Source of the DNA: Uloborus plumipes
Lineage: Eukaryota; Arthropoda; Arachnida; Araneae; Uloboridae
NCBI GenBank assembly: GCA_038373865.1
Contig: JAXGGA010002177.1
Span: forward strand, 1 to 64,000
DNA: 64,000 nt
Direction of reading: 5' to 3'
The number at the start of each line of letters is the position of its first letter. Within the stretch, counting starts at the first letter, position 1. Positions 48,613 through 60,006 of this stretch are shown piece after piece. A program made the translations under genes and the position numbers. The notes below the pieces were generated by a model, which had not been told where the DNA came from, searched no databases, and saw only the letters and a program-made list of their open reading frames with translations.

Positions 48613-48928
48613 TACTTTTTATTTTATTCAATATTCACAATTTGTTTTCAGTCGTTGAGGGACTAATCTTCCCATATCTCATTTCGCTTCCTACCAAGTT
48701 TTTGCGAAAGCAGGGCGCTTAGTACACAGCCCTTCGCCTCTTCACGGTGAAACCGGTCGGTTTCTGAAGTTGAAGTTCAAAATGCTAATTAGGCAGGCCT
48801 GGACTGGCCATAGACTTGACCGGGAGATTTCCCAGTGCGCCCTGCCGAACGGCGCCCTTCTACTGTTTTCACATTGTGTTTTTTTTTTTTTTAATGTATA
48901 ATGGGCTTTCTATATCTTATAAAGAAAC

Positions 48929-49110
48929 TAGGGATGGACCGGATATCCGGTAACTATCCGGTATCCGGCCGGTTTTTTAAATATTCGGTATCCCCGGATA
49001 TCCGATCCGGCCAAGCCTCTCCGGATCGGATATCCGACAGATTTTTGCGAGATATCTGGCCGGTTATTCGTTGTTGTTTTGGGCGATATCCGGTATTGGT
49101 GTAGAGGTTA
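48929..49110 (+). repeat. hAT left end with CCGGATATCC subterminal repeats
   Basis: At least eight occurrences of CCGGATATCC-like or TATCCGG words in both orientations follow the TAGGGATGGACC terminus, the typical binding-site array of Ac-like hAT ends. Confidence 0.7.
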
Positions 49111-49711
49111 TCCGGTATGATGAGAGGGTTTAATTGGAATATTTTTTTGCAAAATTTCCAGTTAAAATTTTTTTGTTTGATAAACCTTGTAGTTGGTGTT
49201 AAGCGAACTGTCAGTCGATCCCGGCAATGGGAGATTCCTCATTTTCTCAGAAAAGAAATGTGCATCCAATCTCAATTTGTATACACTTTAACTTGCAGAG
49301 ACATTAAAAACGTCGATTAAGGTTCATATCCGACCCCTCCTCTTCTATCGCGTATCTGCTACTGGAAAGTTGCCAATAATTTCTTCCTCTTAGCTTGACT
49401 TCGGTAATACGCTGTGAAGTGAAACGTCGAATTACGAATGGTTCGGGCTATGTGCTTCAAGTTAGAGGCGCTGACGTGTCGAAAATCTTTACCCTGGAGT
49501 AGGAATGTGAAAAGCAGTATCTGCAGAAATGAGTTTTTGAGTTGTTTTGAAATCCATACCAACAATACGGAAATGTTGGAATTTGACGTTTTTTCCGCGC
49601 TTTATTTAAATAAGAAACCAGATAACGAAGCTTGTACAGTAAAGCCGAAGTGCTATCTGTGACAAATGTGCAAAAAAGAAAAAATGAAAAATCTGGTTTT
49701 TAACCTTTATC

Positions 49712-49894
49712 CAGGGACGTCATTTCGAATTTTTCCAGGGGGGGGGGGGGGCAAAGGGTGCATACACACAATGTAAAATTTACCAAAAAGTGGCATAAAC
49801 CACGCCCACTTGTATGCCAATACATTGATTTCCCAAAGTCAGGAGGGGAGCAATTGAGCTCCCCTGCCCCCCCCCCCCCTAAATGACGGGCCTG
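49712..49894. mobile_element. hAT-type MITE with perfect 8-bp duplication (183 bp)
   Basis: CCTTTATC flanks both sides (49704-49711, 49895-49902). The ends CAGGGACGTCATTT and complement CAGGCCCGTCATTT are inverted, followed by a 14-base G run on one side and C run on the other. Confidence 0.85.
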
Positions 49895-50133
49895 CCTTTA
49901 TCTATCCTCGCAGTGCTTTGCTTATTAATTTAGGGAAAAAATATCTCCTTAAAATTTTAGGTGGGCGTGGGGGAGGGCACTAAACATTTTATGACCAGAG
50001 ACCTCGAAAACCATAGTCTGTGAGACCAAGGCGGCCGCCAATGTAGGCAAGTTTTCATTTAAATTATGAAATGTAACTGTTGAAATGCTGTCTCTTATCT
50101 TCAATGTTTTCGAGGTATTTTGAAAACGCATTA

Positions 50134-51086
50134 CAGTCCATCAACGATTTACGCGAGGGATGCGTTCCAGGACTAATCGCGTAAGTCGGAATTACGCGTT
50201 ATAGAAAAATGTATGAATAAGGATTTTTTATTAACAAAAATACCCAATTATTTTAAGCATTTGTAAACACCCCACGCAGACTATTAAACCATTTCTTAAC
50301 TATATACTCCCATTTCTTACATAGATAATTGTGAATAGATAATTCGTAGCTGTAAGATGTATAACAAATGAAGGGCCAGGGGTGAAAAAGATGAAAATCA
50401 CTTTTTCGTCAATTTTGAGATATTAGCGCTATCTAGGGGCTATGAAGGACTAGTATCATCTGGTAGAACAACAAGGGGGAAAAAAGACGAGAAGCGACCG
50501 AAACGTGCATAAAAACTCGGAAAACTACACAAGGAGCTACGAGAAATCAAACTTAGTTCTTCGTTTTTCTCGAAATCGCTTTTTGGTCACTTTCATCTTT
50601 TTCCCCTGGCCCTTCAAATATATAATTGAATTTTTACTGTGTTTGAAAGAAAAACTGCTTTATTCAAAACAAAATACTTTAGTTGTTCCAACATATCAAG
50701 AATTTTTAGTTTTTCATTAATTGTCAGAAACTTTCTCTTTTTCTTTCCAATCATTAGCACCTTTTAGATTTAAGCGCGGGCTTAGGTGGCATTATCTCTC
50801 TTCAACGCTCATATGATAAATGGTTATTTCAATACGCTGAGTCAACGTGACGTTTAGACTCCCACGGTGTGGGAACTTCCGCTTTCAGTGGTGCTAAACG
50901 GATCAAAGTCTATCACGAAACTAATATCAAATCAATAACCTAGTCGATACTTACGCCCTGCATTTCCTTCCCGAAAATTTCGCATGACAGGAGAAGAATT
51001 CGTGTTTGAACATTTCGTTTCACAGAAAAAACTCGCGTTATATCCGTTTCGTGTAAGTCGGGTTGCGTTGTAGCCGAATTCCACTG
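50134..51086. mobile_element. pogo/Tigger-like nonautonomous element (CAGT ends)
   Basis: The left end has CAGTCCATCAACGATTTACG followed by CGAGGGATGCGTTCC and CGCGTAAGTCGG; the right end has GTAAGTCGGGTTGCG and CGAATTCCACTG. The repeated ACGCGAGGGATGCGTTCC theme is common to arthropod pogo-like ends. Pairing is imperfect and the flanks are TA on the left, TG on the right. A MITE of family A (50372-50620) lies inside. Confidence 0.5.
50372..50620. mobile_element. MITE family A, copy 2
   Basis: Ends GAAGGGCCAGGGGTGAAAAA and complement GAAGGGCCAGGGGAAAAAGA. It is similar to 15624-15871 across its whole length and, like it, is bounded by AAAT on both sides. Confidence 0.8.
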
Positions 51087-53703
51087 TGTTTTAAATATAG
51101 AGAAAGGTTATTTATGAGTACTGTGAAAGTACTTATTTTCGCAAGCTCGTTGTAGTCCGAAAATTAAAGCCTCGCTAAATATTTCATAACCAATTTTCGA
51201 TTCTGTTTAGATAAAATTCATAAAATCACAGATATCTTCATTTTCTCAAAAATCACGCCTCGGAAAATAAGCCCTTTTACAGGATTTATTTTTTCCTTGT
51301 TTTAGAATGGTTTGGTTGCGCAATTGCAATTTGAAAATAGTGTTCATTTTCGCATTTGCGACTTTTTAAAATTTATTACCCCTTCACTCTTTTCAATGAC
51401 TATCGAAATTGCTATGTGTGTGGGAAGGGGGGGGGGTAGATATTTAGTATTTTCACTGGAAGGATTCACTGGATAGTCCATTGAAAAGGCAGGGTGCACT
51501 TGCTCAGCATTTAACCATATCTTGTAGAACACGAGGAAACTAGTAAAACACAAGACACTGACACAGCGCAGCTGCTAGGAATGATAAAAGACATAGAAAG
51601 TTTGGTTTCACATCATTATTATTTTATAAGGGAGTAATATCCCACGTTCTATCTTGACTGAAAGCTGTTGCGAGGTCGGATATGGGGGGAGGGGGGGGCG
51701 GGGGGATTGCTACCGGTTCAAATTTATAGTTTAACCAAATTTTAATGTTGTAGGTGCTATGGGGTGTATACAGCCACAGAGTCGAGCTTTCTTTTAACTC
51801 ATAGATATATGTACGGATATTCATTTTTAAAAAAATGACCAACATTGTAACTGCATAAAGGGGAATTCCGCAAAGGATGTCATGGTTTGAGGGAGAGAGA
51901 AATTTATGAAATTGAGACTGTTTATGACAAGGGGGAGTAAGGGGGTAAGAAAAAAGTCACTTCACGCACTTTTAATAACAATATACTTCTACAAACAGCG
52001 TGACTTGTGACAAGAGATGTGACGTCAAATTTGTTTTAAAAAAAACGTGACATGATTTTTGGACAGCCTTCAGCGATAAACGAACCCATTCAACGCAAGC
52101 GATCAGGAAAATCACTCATTCGGCAAGACATTACCGATTTTGCTCTCAAACTAATCGGAATATAGCTTGATAAGTTAGTATGCTTAATTTAATGTCAATG
52201 TAAGATGAGCTTTTCAGCAGACCTAATTAATTCCACTTTATTCACTAATATGCGGCAATAATAGCCAATCTTTAATTTATAGGTTTTTAATTGTTTTAAG
52301 AAAATGTTTATCTCCCTATGTAATTGGTTGCCTTATGCCTTATTACATAAAATAGTGAAGAAATGAAGTTGAGTGTTTTTAAATAACATTGAAATATTAA
52401 CTATAGAAGCATGGGGGAAACGCGAAACGAAATTTCTTTTCAAGCTAAAAGATTGAATTTGGATTGTTTTACCAGTCCAAAAATTGCAGGGAAAAAGGGC
52501 CCTTAAAATTTGATTTTATTAAACTTTCTCTTTCATAACAAAGCTTTATTAAACAGAAAACAATTTTCATTTTACTGCTGTTCGTGAGAAAAAATGACTT
52601 ACTTTAAAAAAGCCGAAAAGAGACCCCTTCAAAATGCAGGTAAACATTTTAAACTTTAAACTAAACGCTCTTTTTTTTTTTACAGGTAAAATATTAAAGC
52701 GTTGTTAAGATATTCTCTGAATTGAGGAAAAATTGATCTAACCGAATTTAATTCCGGGAAACTCGATCATCGTTGGAAATAAACGCATTGGTTATACGCA
52801 TATTTTAAAGATAGTTGAACGCCAGTAAATTCAAGATCACTTAAAAATTTTTGCATTTGAAATGTGCCGCAAGACAGGACAGCAATTGAAATTTTCAGTA
52901 TTATTCGTAAAGGAAAGAAGCAATTAAACTAAACATTCTTTTCAATAGCTATTGTTGAAACGAATTTTAATTAAGCGTCGTAGTCGTATAAACGAACTAT
53001 ATTTTCGAAATTATCTTTGCTTGAATACTTCCAATATGTTGAAATTCCTTTATTGTTTTACTTAAAACCCTGAATTTTATGTTACACTAGTATTCTTTCT
53101 ATTTTTAGGCATCTGTAAAAGCTTTCTAACCCTTTTTTAATAATTCCACTGCCGCAAAAATGAGTTTGAATCTGCCTGAGAAAAAAAGCCTTCAACAAGA
53201 TAAAAAAAAATTGCTCAACCAGAGGTAGTAAGCAAAAATTACTCTATCTCAGAGCAAACGTACAACATTGCATCTCATTTCATTGAAAGCATGACACATT
53301 TTAGAGGAGTGGAGGGAGAAGGGAAGGGTGGCAGATCCTGCAAGCGAAATTCGAATTCTCAGGCTTCAGTGTAATAATTTCTGGATGGATTAAAAATTAA
53401 AAAAAGAAAAACCGAAGAGGGGCAGGGACTTTAATTTTACTTAGTCATTTTTTCTCGTAGTTTTGCATTGCATTTGTACTTTGTGCGAAATGCAGAGCAA
53501 CCAAGTTTTGGTTTAGGTCTAATCTAAAACTGATGACATGATATAAAGAAGTAAGTTGCTGCCCCTAAGGCCAGGGCTGAAGTTGCTAATATTAAGGCTA
53601 TATAGATCTGAACTAAAACTAATGACGTGATAGTTTTACTTCAGATTTCTAGTTCATATATAGTAAGGATAGGATTGCTTTCTTCACACTTTGATGAGAT
53701 CGT
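51087..53703. other. Non-coding stretch, no gene recognised
   Basis: AT-rich with G runs at 51430 and 51690. Around 51857-52070, GGGGAATTCCGCAAAGGATG and ACGTGACATGATTTTTGGAC look like parts of a dispersed repeat, but no second copy is in the window. No conserved coding block. Confidence 0.4.
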
Positions 53704-54078
53704 TTGTCGATTAAATATCTACTAATGGCGCACTTTAAATCGCCAATTTGGGAATATTTTACAGTTTGTATAAATGAAGAAAATAAAACATTGTGCAAAG
53801 TTTGCTCGAAACAGAATTGGGAAACTTTTATTATGCGTGGTAAAACCGTAAAATCATATTCTACAACACCATTATGGAATCATCTTCAGTTTAAGCATGT
53901 AGAGATTTATAAAAAACTAAAAGGTGGTTGCCTTTCTACCAAAGATGTTGAAAATGTAGACGATCCAGGAACAACAAAGAAGAAATTAAATCAGCTAACA
54001 TTGGAGTCAACTATACAGATGAACAGAATGTGGAGCTTGGATGAACCTAAAGCAATGGCTTTAACTTCAAAATATGTA
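53704..54078 (+). CDS. BED-finger exon of a hAT transposase (exon 1)
   Basis: The frame encodes FKSPIWEYFTVCINEENKTL then CKVCSKQ, a loop, STTPLWNHLQFKHVEIY. This is a BED-type zinc finger (C-x2-C ... H-x4-H with aromatic W-x2-F before it), the DNA-binding head of Ac/ZBED transposases. A donor GTAAGT follows KY at 54079, so it appears to be a first exon. The upstream ATG at 53704 or the internal MAHF start could be used. The same orientation as the transposase C-terminal copies at 56311-60006 and 61925-62748 supports one element, but the central exons were not found intact. Confidence 0.7.
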
Positions 54079-54143
54079 AGTACTATTATTTCATTCATTC
54101 TATTTCATAGTTAAACTTTATACAACCCCTTCAGGATCATTAA

Positions 54144-54226
54144 CCCTCCTGGCGGCAAGCCTGAGTATACTCGTGCTGCTCTATGGAGTTTAACATTGAG
54201 TGGGCAAAGTCCTGCCGCTAGGAGGG
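54144..54226. mobile_element. TTAA-flanked mini-MITE (83 bp)
   Basis: TTAA at 54140-54143 and 54227-54230; ends CCCTCCTGGCGGCA and TGCCGCTAGGAGGG are inverted with one mismatch. It lies just after the BED exon, inside its intron. Confidence 0.8.
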
Positions 54227-54844
54227 TTAAAGGACAAATATGTTCCCTAGGTTATAATTTATTTTTCAAATTATTAAATTTGAATAAGTTATTAGCTACA
54301 TTTTTTTTTTCATGTTATTTAGACCTCAAAATCTTCGCATTAGCATAACAAATGTTACTTTTCTTTCTTTTGTTTTTGAAAATGCTGCAATCTTTGACAC
54401 ACTACTTCAAGCATATGGTCCTCTACAGAATTTTTAGTTCCGCTTTAAAATAATTAAATAAAATAAAACAATGAACAGGCTGAAGAGAAGGCAGAAACTT
54501 TATTGATCCTGAAACTTGTATCAATAGCGTACTTAAAATTATAGAATTATATTCTAAATTTTAAAATAACTTTTCACTAACAATTCTTAGTGAGACACTT
54601 TTAGAATAAATATAAATAAGATGAAAAAAGTAAAAGTAAACATTTTTACTTTAAGCGGTATATTTATTTATTTTAAGAATTAAGATAACTGATTTTTTCT
54701 TTTTTAATTTGAATAAAATACTGTGTCTCATTCAAACATGCTTCTTGGCGCAATTGACTGCTTGTTGTCAATGGCACAGCTATAATTTTTTCTATAAGGA
54801 AGGGAACCATTTTTAACACATACATGACATATTAAGCTCCTTTT

Positions 54845-55632
54845 TACTTCCTTTTACGTAGTAAAGGAAGTATTGTGATCGCGAAAAAAAAATCACTCAA
54901 ATTTGAGTCTAAATTTTGATTTTGCTCACCCCCGAATGAATGTTCAGTAGTTTTTTCGACCTGCCAGCACGTGCATATGTACCTACCAACATATAAGCAG
55001 CCGAAAAATTCTTTTCAACCACCCCCGAGTTAATTAGGACGAGTTTTCTCGTGACGTCTGTATGTACGTATGTGCGGATGTGTGTGCGGATGTATGTGCG
55101 GATGTATGTGCGTATGTGGCTCGCATAACTCAAAAACTATATACCGTAGAAACTTCTAGCTTGGTATGTAGGCTCTGAGGATGGTCTAGTTGTGCACCTC
55201 CCCTTGTGGTTGCATTTGAATGTTCCCAAGGGGGTGTTTTACCCCTTTTTTGGGGTAAATCAGTGTTTATTTCAATGCAGACTCAAGTGATATGAATTGG
55301 CGCGACCACTTGGCGATATGTCGCCAAGCTTTTGGTTGCCAAGTGTTTGACGCCAACTTGGCGACATATCGCCAGGTTGGCGACAAATTTGGCGATTTTT
55401 TTTTTTTTTTTGAATTCGGGTTCAACTTGGCGCTATTGGCGATATTTTGCGAAAAATTCACTGAATGATATTAAAATCAGCAATATTTAGAAAATTAACC
55501 ATTGTAAAATATTTTTTGCATTGTTTCGTGGCAGATTAGGGGAGTAAATATTTGAATTGTTACCTTGCTCACTCCAAGCACTTTTTTAACACTTAAGGCA
55601 ACTGCTAAGAAATTTACACGTAAAAGGAAGTA
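54845..55632. mobile_element. MITE-like element with TACTTCCTTTTACGT ends
   Basis: TACTTCCTTTTACGT at 54845 pairs with ACGTAAAAGGAAGTA at 55618-55632. The left end itself folds (CTTCCTTTTACGTAGTAAAGGAAG region, 54847-54870). The interior has a GTATGTGCGGAT tandem run (55060-55120) and a cluster of TTGGCGA/TCGCCAA inverted words (55297-55455). Confidence 0.55.
55060..55122. repeat. Tandem GTATGTGCGGAT minisatellite
   Basis: Roughly five degenerate 10-12-base units of GTATGTGCGGATGT. Confidence 0.8.
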
Positions 55633-56310
55633 GTGTGGGGTCCATACCAGATTTTTTTTATTTTCATGTTGTGTAGTACGAATTGCAGCAAAAATATTTG
55701 AAGCGTTCTAAAAAATTAAACTGAATATTTTTTTTGTCATTCACTCTTTATTTATCTATTTTCATACTGCTACTTTTATAACCTTAAAAATCTACTGATA
55801 GTTTTTATAATGCAACTAGAAATTGATTTTAAGTTGTTACATAGAGTTTTAGAAATCAACTGCTATTCTGAATTTCTTATTTTATGAATTTTTGGAGACA
55901 TTCAATGGCTTTTCGAAGTATATTTTAAATTCCTTATGTAAAATTATATGCTGTTCATCATTTAGAAAAAAAGTCTTTTATAAAAACTGCATAATTGAAG
56001 TTAAAGTAAAAATATATATGTATACATATTTTTTCTGCAAACACATGAAGATTTCTGTATAGCTAAAAGGTTTGCATGACAAGATGTTATTTACAGTTTA
56101 ACGCAATAATTTTGAGGCAACTTTTTACTATTAAAGTAATTAAAATTAATTAAACGAAGTTGCTGAACTTACATTATTTATATTGCTATAAATTTAAAAA
56201 GAAAGGTTTTTTTCATCATGATAACAATATTCAAAATGAACAAATAAAATAATAACAATAAATTAATTAAAAACAAATTGTGTCATTACTTGCAAAAGAT
56301 TACACTAGTT
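55633..56310. other. AT-rich non-coding gap within the hAT region
   Basis: No recognised coding or repeat structure before the transposase segment at 56311. Confidence 0.5.
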
Positions 56311-56380
56311 TAGGAGGGTAAAATTAATGAATATTGTAAAGAACATCTTGCATTTAAAGGGGAACACAGAGAATATGCAG
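56311..56380 (+). pseudogene. hAT transposase copy 1, part left of the copia insertion
   Basis: Reads KEHLAFKGNTENMQ, aligning with IQTMKGNLKDAVQ of copy 2 at about 62085. It stops at TGCAG (56376-56380), the left copy of the copia target duplication. Confidence 0.65.
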
Positions 56381-56401
56381 GGCCAGCTCTAGGGATTTTA
56401 A

Positions 56402-58560
56402 GTTGATTTCAACACCTTTTGAACTTTATGCTAATCGCAAACCATCTGTCAACCACTTGAAAATATTCGGCTCCCCTTGCTTTTTGGGGGTTCCCAAAAA
56501 TTTAAGAAAGCTTGACATGCGGGCCAAAAAAGGTATTTTCGTAGGGTATGCTTTAAAAACAAAAGGGTACAGAATTTGGTTACCTGCTGAGTGCAAAATT
56601 GTAGAGACAATTAATGTTAGATTTGAAGCAGAATCGGAAAGCAGTGGAGCAGCACTGGACCCTGATAAATTTATAGATTCGTCAGATTCAGATAGCGATT
56701 CCGATCAGGAAAGCTTAAATGCAGGGGGAAATGATTTAGCACTAGTGTCAGTATTAGAACGCGGTGAACAAAGTACAAGTCAAACCCCAACTCCTGTTAA
56801 AATTGTTTGGATTCGAAAAGCTGATAATTCAAGAACTGATATCTATTATTCAATTGAGGGATCAAAGGCAAGACTTCGTTCTCATAAAGGTGTAGAAGCT
56901 TTTTGCAGATCACACAATTTTGAATACTTAAAAGAAAATTTCGATTTCAGCGGGAAAAACGAATTTTCCGGTGAGGTAAATTTTAATGAAATGTTTCTGA
57001 AGCATGACTAGATGTTCGGATACCGAAATCTTTTAATGATGCTTTAAGAACTCCAGAAGCCGACCATTGGTATAGTTCTATGTCCGACGAAATAGAGACC
57101 ATGAAACAACGCAAAGTTTGGAATCTTGTGCCTAGTCCGGCTGATTCTAAAGTAATTGGTAATCGTTGGGTGTTTACATTAAAAAGAAATAATAAAAATG
57201 AAATTGTACGTTTTAGAAGTCGCCTTGTTTTTCAAGGACATCGACAATTGAAAGGTATTCATTATGATCAGGTATTCAGTCCTGTCTTTGAATTTTCATT
57301 TGTACGATTATTTTTTTCTATTTTTGTGTGTAAAATGAACTGGATTCGTAATCAATTTGACATAAAATGTGCTTATTTATATGCTCCCTTAAAGGAAAGC
57401 ATTTACATGTCTCAGCCTCAGGGATTTCAAGACCCTGATAAAATTGATTATGGTAAATTAAATCGCGCTATCTATGGACTACACCAAGCTGGTCGTGAAT
57501 GGTTTTTAGAAATACATAATGTTCTTGTTGGTTTAAAATTTAAGAAATTATCATGGGCAAATTGTGTTTATAATTTAGAAGCAAATGTAATTTTAATACT
57601 TTATGTTGATGATATAGTAGTATTTTGTAAAAATGAAAAGTACTTAAATAATGTAATTACCAGTCTTAAATCAAAATTTGACATCAAAGTCCTCGGTAGA
57701 ACGCAAAAACTTTTAGGCGTTGAATTTGAGGAAAAAGACAATTCATTATTCATTCATCAACAAAGCTATATCGCTAAAGTATGAAAGTTATCGCAAATAC
57801 AATTTTCCAACTGTTTCTTTACCAATTGCTGTAGGAATTGTACTTTCTAAAGACCACTGTCCAAATTCTAAAGAAGAAACTGAAATGATGTCCAAATTAC
57901 CTTATCGTAACATCTTAGGTTGCATTTCCTTCATAGCAAATAGAACGCGCCCAGATTTATGTTACGCGGTAAACATCTTGTCACAGTTCCAATCTAATCC
58001 AGGTTTGTATCACTGGAATGTTCTACTTAAACTTCTAGGCTATTTAAATTACACAAAATCTCTGAAACTATGTTTGTCTAATGTTTCTAATTTAAAAATT
58101 GACTGTTTTAGCGATGCTAGTTTTGCATCTAGTCGCGATGATAGAATTTCGATTGGCGGAATGATTTTATTCATTGATCAATCGCCTATTATCTGGAAAA
58201 CTTTTAAACAGAAATCAGTTTATCGACAATAGAATCGGAGTATGTGTCTCTTACTGAAGCTGCAAAAGAATTAGTTTGGATTGTTCGCATAATAAAAGAA
58301 TTGGTAAAATTTAAGTTTATTCACATTAAATCAAATTTTAATCTTCTTTGCGACAATCAAGCGGCTATTAATTTCTCAAATTCGCCGATAGAAAATAGTA
58401 GAACAAAACATATTGATATCAGGCTACATTTCTTACGAGACTTAATATCAGAAAATTTGTTTGAATTAAATTAATGTAAATACCAAACAAAACTACGCGG
58501 ATATTTTTACAAAACCAATGAATAAAATTAAGTTGAACTCTTTTCTAAGAACTTTTTTGA
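56402..58560 (+). pseudogene. Copia Pol remnant: integrase end, MBD-like segment, RT, RNase H (frameshifted)
   Basis: Four frames cover one broken polyprotein. The first (to 57011) has the integrase end TPFELYANRKPSVNHLKIFG and KGIFVGY, an acidic serine stretch, then an MBD-like segment. After a frameshift near 57008, RT follows (57011-57784) with NRWVFTLKRN, QFDIKCAYLYAPL, IYGLHQAGREWF and YVDDIVVF. After a second shift near 57780 comes RNRTRPDLCYAVNILSQF-type sequence and CFSDASFASSRDD. A third shift near 58225 precedes ESEYVSLTEAAKELVWIVRI, CDNQAAINFSNSP and KHIDIRLHFLRD. A fourth precedes NYADIFTKPMNK. The catalytic YVDD is intact, but at least four frameshifts make it inactive. Confidence 0.9.
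56799..56954 (+). other. MBD-like (methyl-CpG-binding-like) segment in copia Pol
   Basis: Residues about 133-184 of the first copia frame read VWIRKADNSRTDIYYSIEGS, KARLRSHKGVEAFCRSHNFE and YLKENFDFSG. The spacing of W, DxYY, G-K, LRS, and FDF resembles the methyl-CpG-binding fold (consensus W..R.......D.YY.SP.GK..RS......YL.....L..FDF). It occupies the linker where copia polyproteins normally have a variable stretch between integrase and RT. The match is by eye; whether it binds methylated DNA is unknown. Confidence 0.65.
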
Positions 58561-59029
58561 CTTGGAAAAAAAAAAAGTTTGAAAGTCCAATTACACTAGT
58601 GTGTGTACTTAGGTAATTTTTTTTGTAAAAATGTTCATGTGTTATTAATTGTTGTTATTTTCTTGCATGTATCTGATGGACATTTGAGGCCTATTGCATT
58701 CTATTTCAACTGTATCTATGAGGATGGACCTTCATCGGGGGAGATGTTGACGGACCTGATCCAAATTCAATGTCCTGTTTCTGGAGATCCATGAGTTGGG
58801 AATAAGAATGGTTCGCCTGCATAGACTCCGGTGCAAGTTCACGCCTTGGCTGTTTCTGTTTAGATTTTTGAGTTTTGTGAAGAAAAAAAAAACTCTTTTA
58901 GGAACTTTTTGAACTTTACAGTTTTTGCAGGATTAAAGCTTCAAGATGTCAGGATGCAATGTTTGTAAATTTCTAATGTTATTTTTGTATTATGATATGA
59001 GGTGATCTTGTGTGCAAGAGGCGGGCCCT
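58561..59029 (+). other. Copia 3' internal untranslated region
   Basis: Lies between the end of the RNase H frame and the putative LTR, ending in a purine-rich CAAGAGGCGGGCCC. No motif beyond this. Confidence 0.5.
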
Positions 59030-59391
59030 TGTTACGATTCGAGTTAATTTAATTTTCTAAAATGCATAATTTGCATATACTTTTTACTCGATCTACGCTT
59101 TTCGTTCTTGCATCAAGATCACGTTACGCATATGCAAATTGCCGGCAGCATTTAAGCTCGCTACCGGCACTTTGCTTGGCTCGTACTTGTTTTTCAATTT
59201 GATCAGCGACTCGGTTGAGTCGACCAATTTTTAAGCCGATAGTTTCGGCATTGTACCTTCAGAATGAAATTCGTACCAAGAAAGGTAATCATTGTAAATA
59301 AGTTCATCATGAATAAAGCAATTAGTTTTACTTTGGCTATTGTGTTCACTGACGAGACTACAGGTTGGACTTTGTAAGCTGATCCAATACA
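59030..59391 (+). repeat. Putative 3' LTR of the copia element (362 bp)
   Basis: Begins TGTTACGATTCGAG, ends GATCCAATACA directly before the right TGCAG duplication. It contains AATAAAG near 59312. No second LTR remains to confirm it. Confidence 0.7.
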
Positions 59392-60006
59392 TGCAGCTTC
59401 AGAACAGATTTTTAAATGACGAAAAATTAAATGTACAAAACGAAAAACATTTTTGCATAGCAACAGCACTTGATCCCCGGTTCAAATATTTTTTTTTTTT
59501 AATGACATAACTAAAGTTAAAACTTGGATTCTAAAGAAAATTTGTTCGAAAAAAAGCTAAAATGAATCTGAGACAGCAAAAAAACAAATTATTGATTTAA
59601 AAAGTTTTGAAGAAGTTCATGACGACATATGGAACTGTTACAGCAAATTTGTAGAAACACCAAGAGTTGGTTCGCAGGAAAACATAGGCATAGAAGGCGA
59701 TTCTACAGAAAACTCTGAGAGCGAAGTTGCAGATCAAGAGTTATCAAAGTATTTTAGTCTCCCCCCTATTAAAAGAAATGAAAATCCCATATCTTGGTGG
59801 AAACATCATGCAGAAGAGTTTCCACAAGCGAAGCTCCTTGTTTTGAGGTACTTCCGCCAAGATCCGTAAACTCTGAATATTTATTTAGTTGAGCTAAGAG
59901 AATTTACACTGAGAACAGAAACTGTCTAGCACGGAATAATGCAGAAAAACTTCTTTTTTGTAATGAAAAATCTAAAATATTGTCCACCGTTGATAAATTA
60001 AGCTGA
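59392..60006 (+). pseudogene. hAT transposase C-terminus, copy 1, right of copia
   Basis: Reads QNRFLNDEKLNVQNEKHFCI, ATALDPRFK, then broken frames to WWKHHAEEFPQAKLLVLRY and CLARNNAEKLLFCNEKSKIL, ending STVDKLS and TGA. This is the hATC dimerisation domain. Compared with copy 2 it lacks 7 bases at RYLSAPP and has further frameshifts. Inactive. Confidence 0.85.

Larger units (their letters stand above)
56381..59391 (+). mobile_element. Ty1/copia element, 5' deleted, inserted in hAT transposase
   Basis: TGCAG at 56376-56380 and 59392-59396 flanks the element. Removing it joins two segments of one hAT transposase, matching the uninterrupted copy at 61925-62748. The right end is a putative LTR (59030-59391, TGTTACG...CCAATACA). 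The left LTR, gag, protease and most of integrase are missing; 22 bases of unexplained sequence follow the left TGCAG before the pol remnant begins. Confidence 0.8.

Noticed and set aside
48780..48900. CAGGCCTGGACTGGCC... as a hAT terminus
   Set aside because: Resembles a known style of hAT end, but no partner end or duplication was found.
48929..49110. Regular CCGGATATCC words resembling a CRISPR array
   Set aside because: Spacing is irregular, both orientations occur, and the words are the subterminal repeats of a hAT end in eukaryotic DNA.
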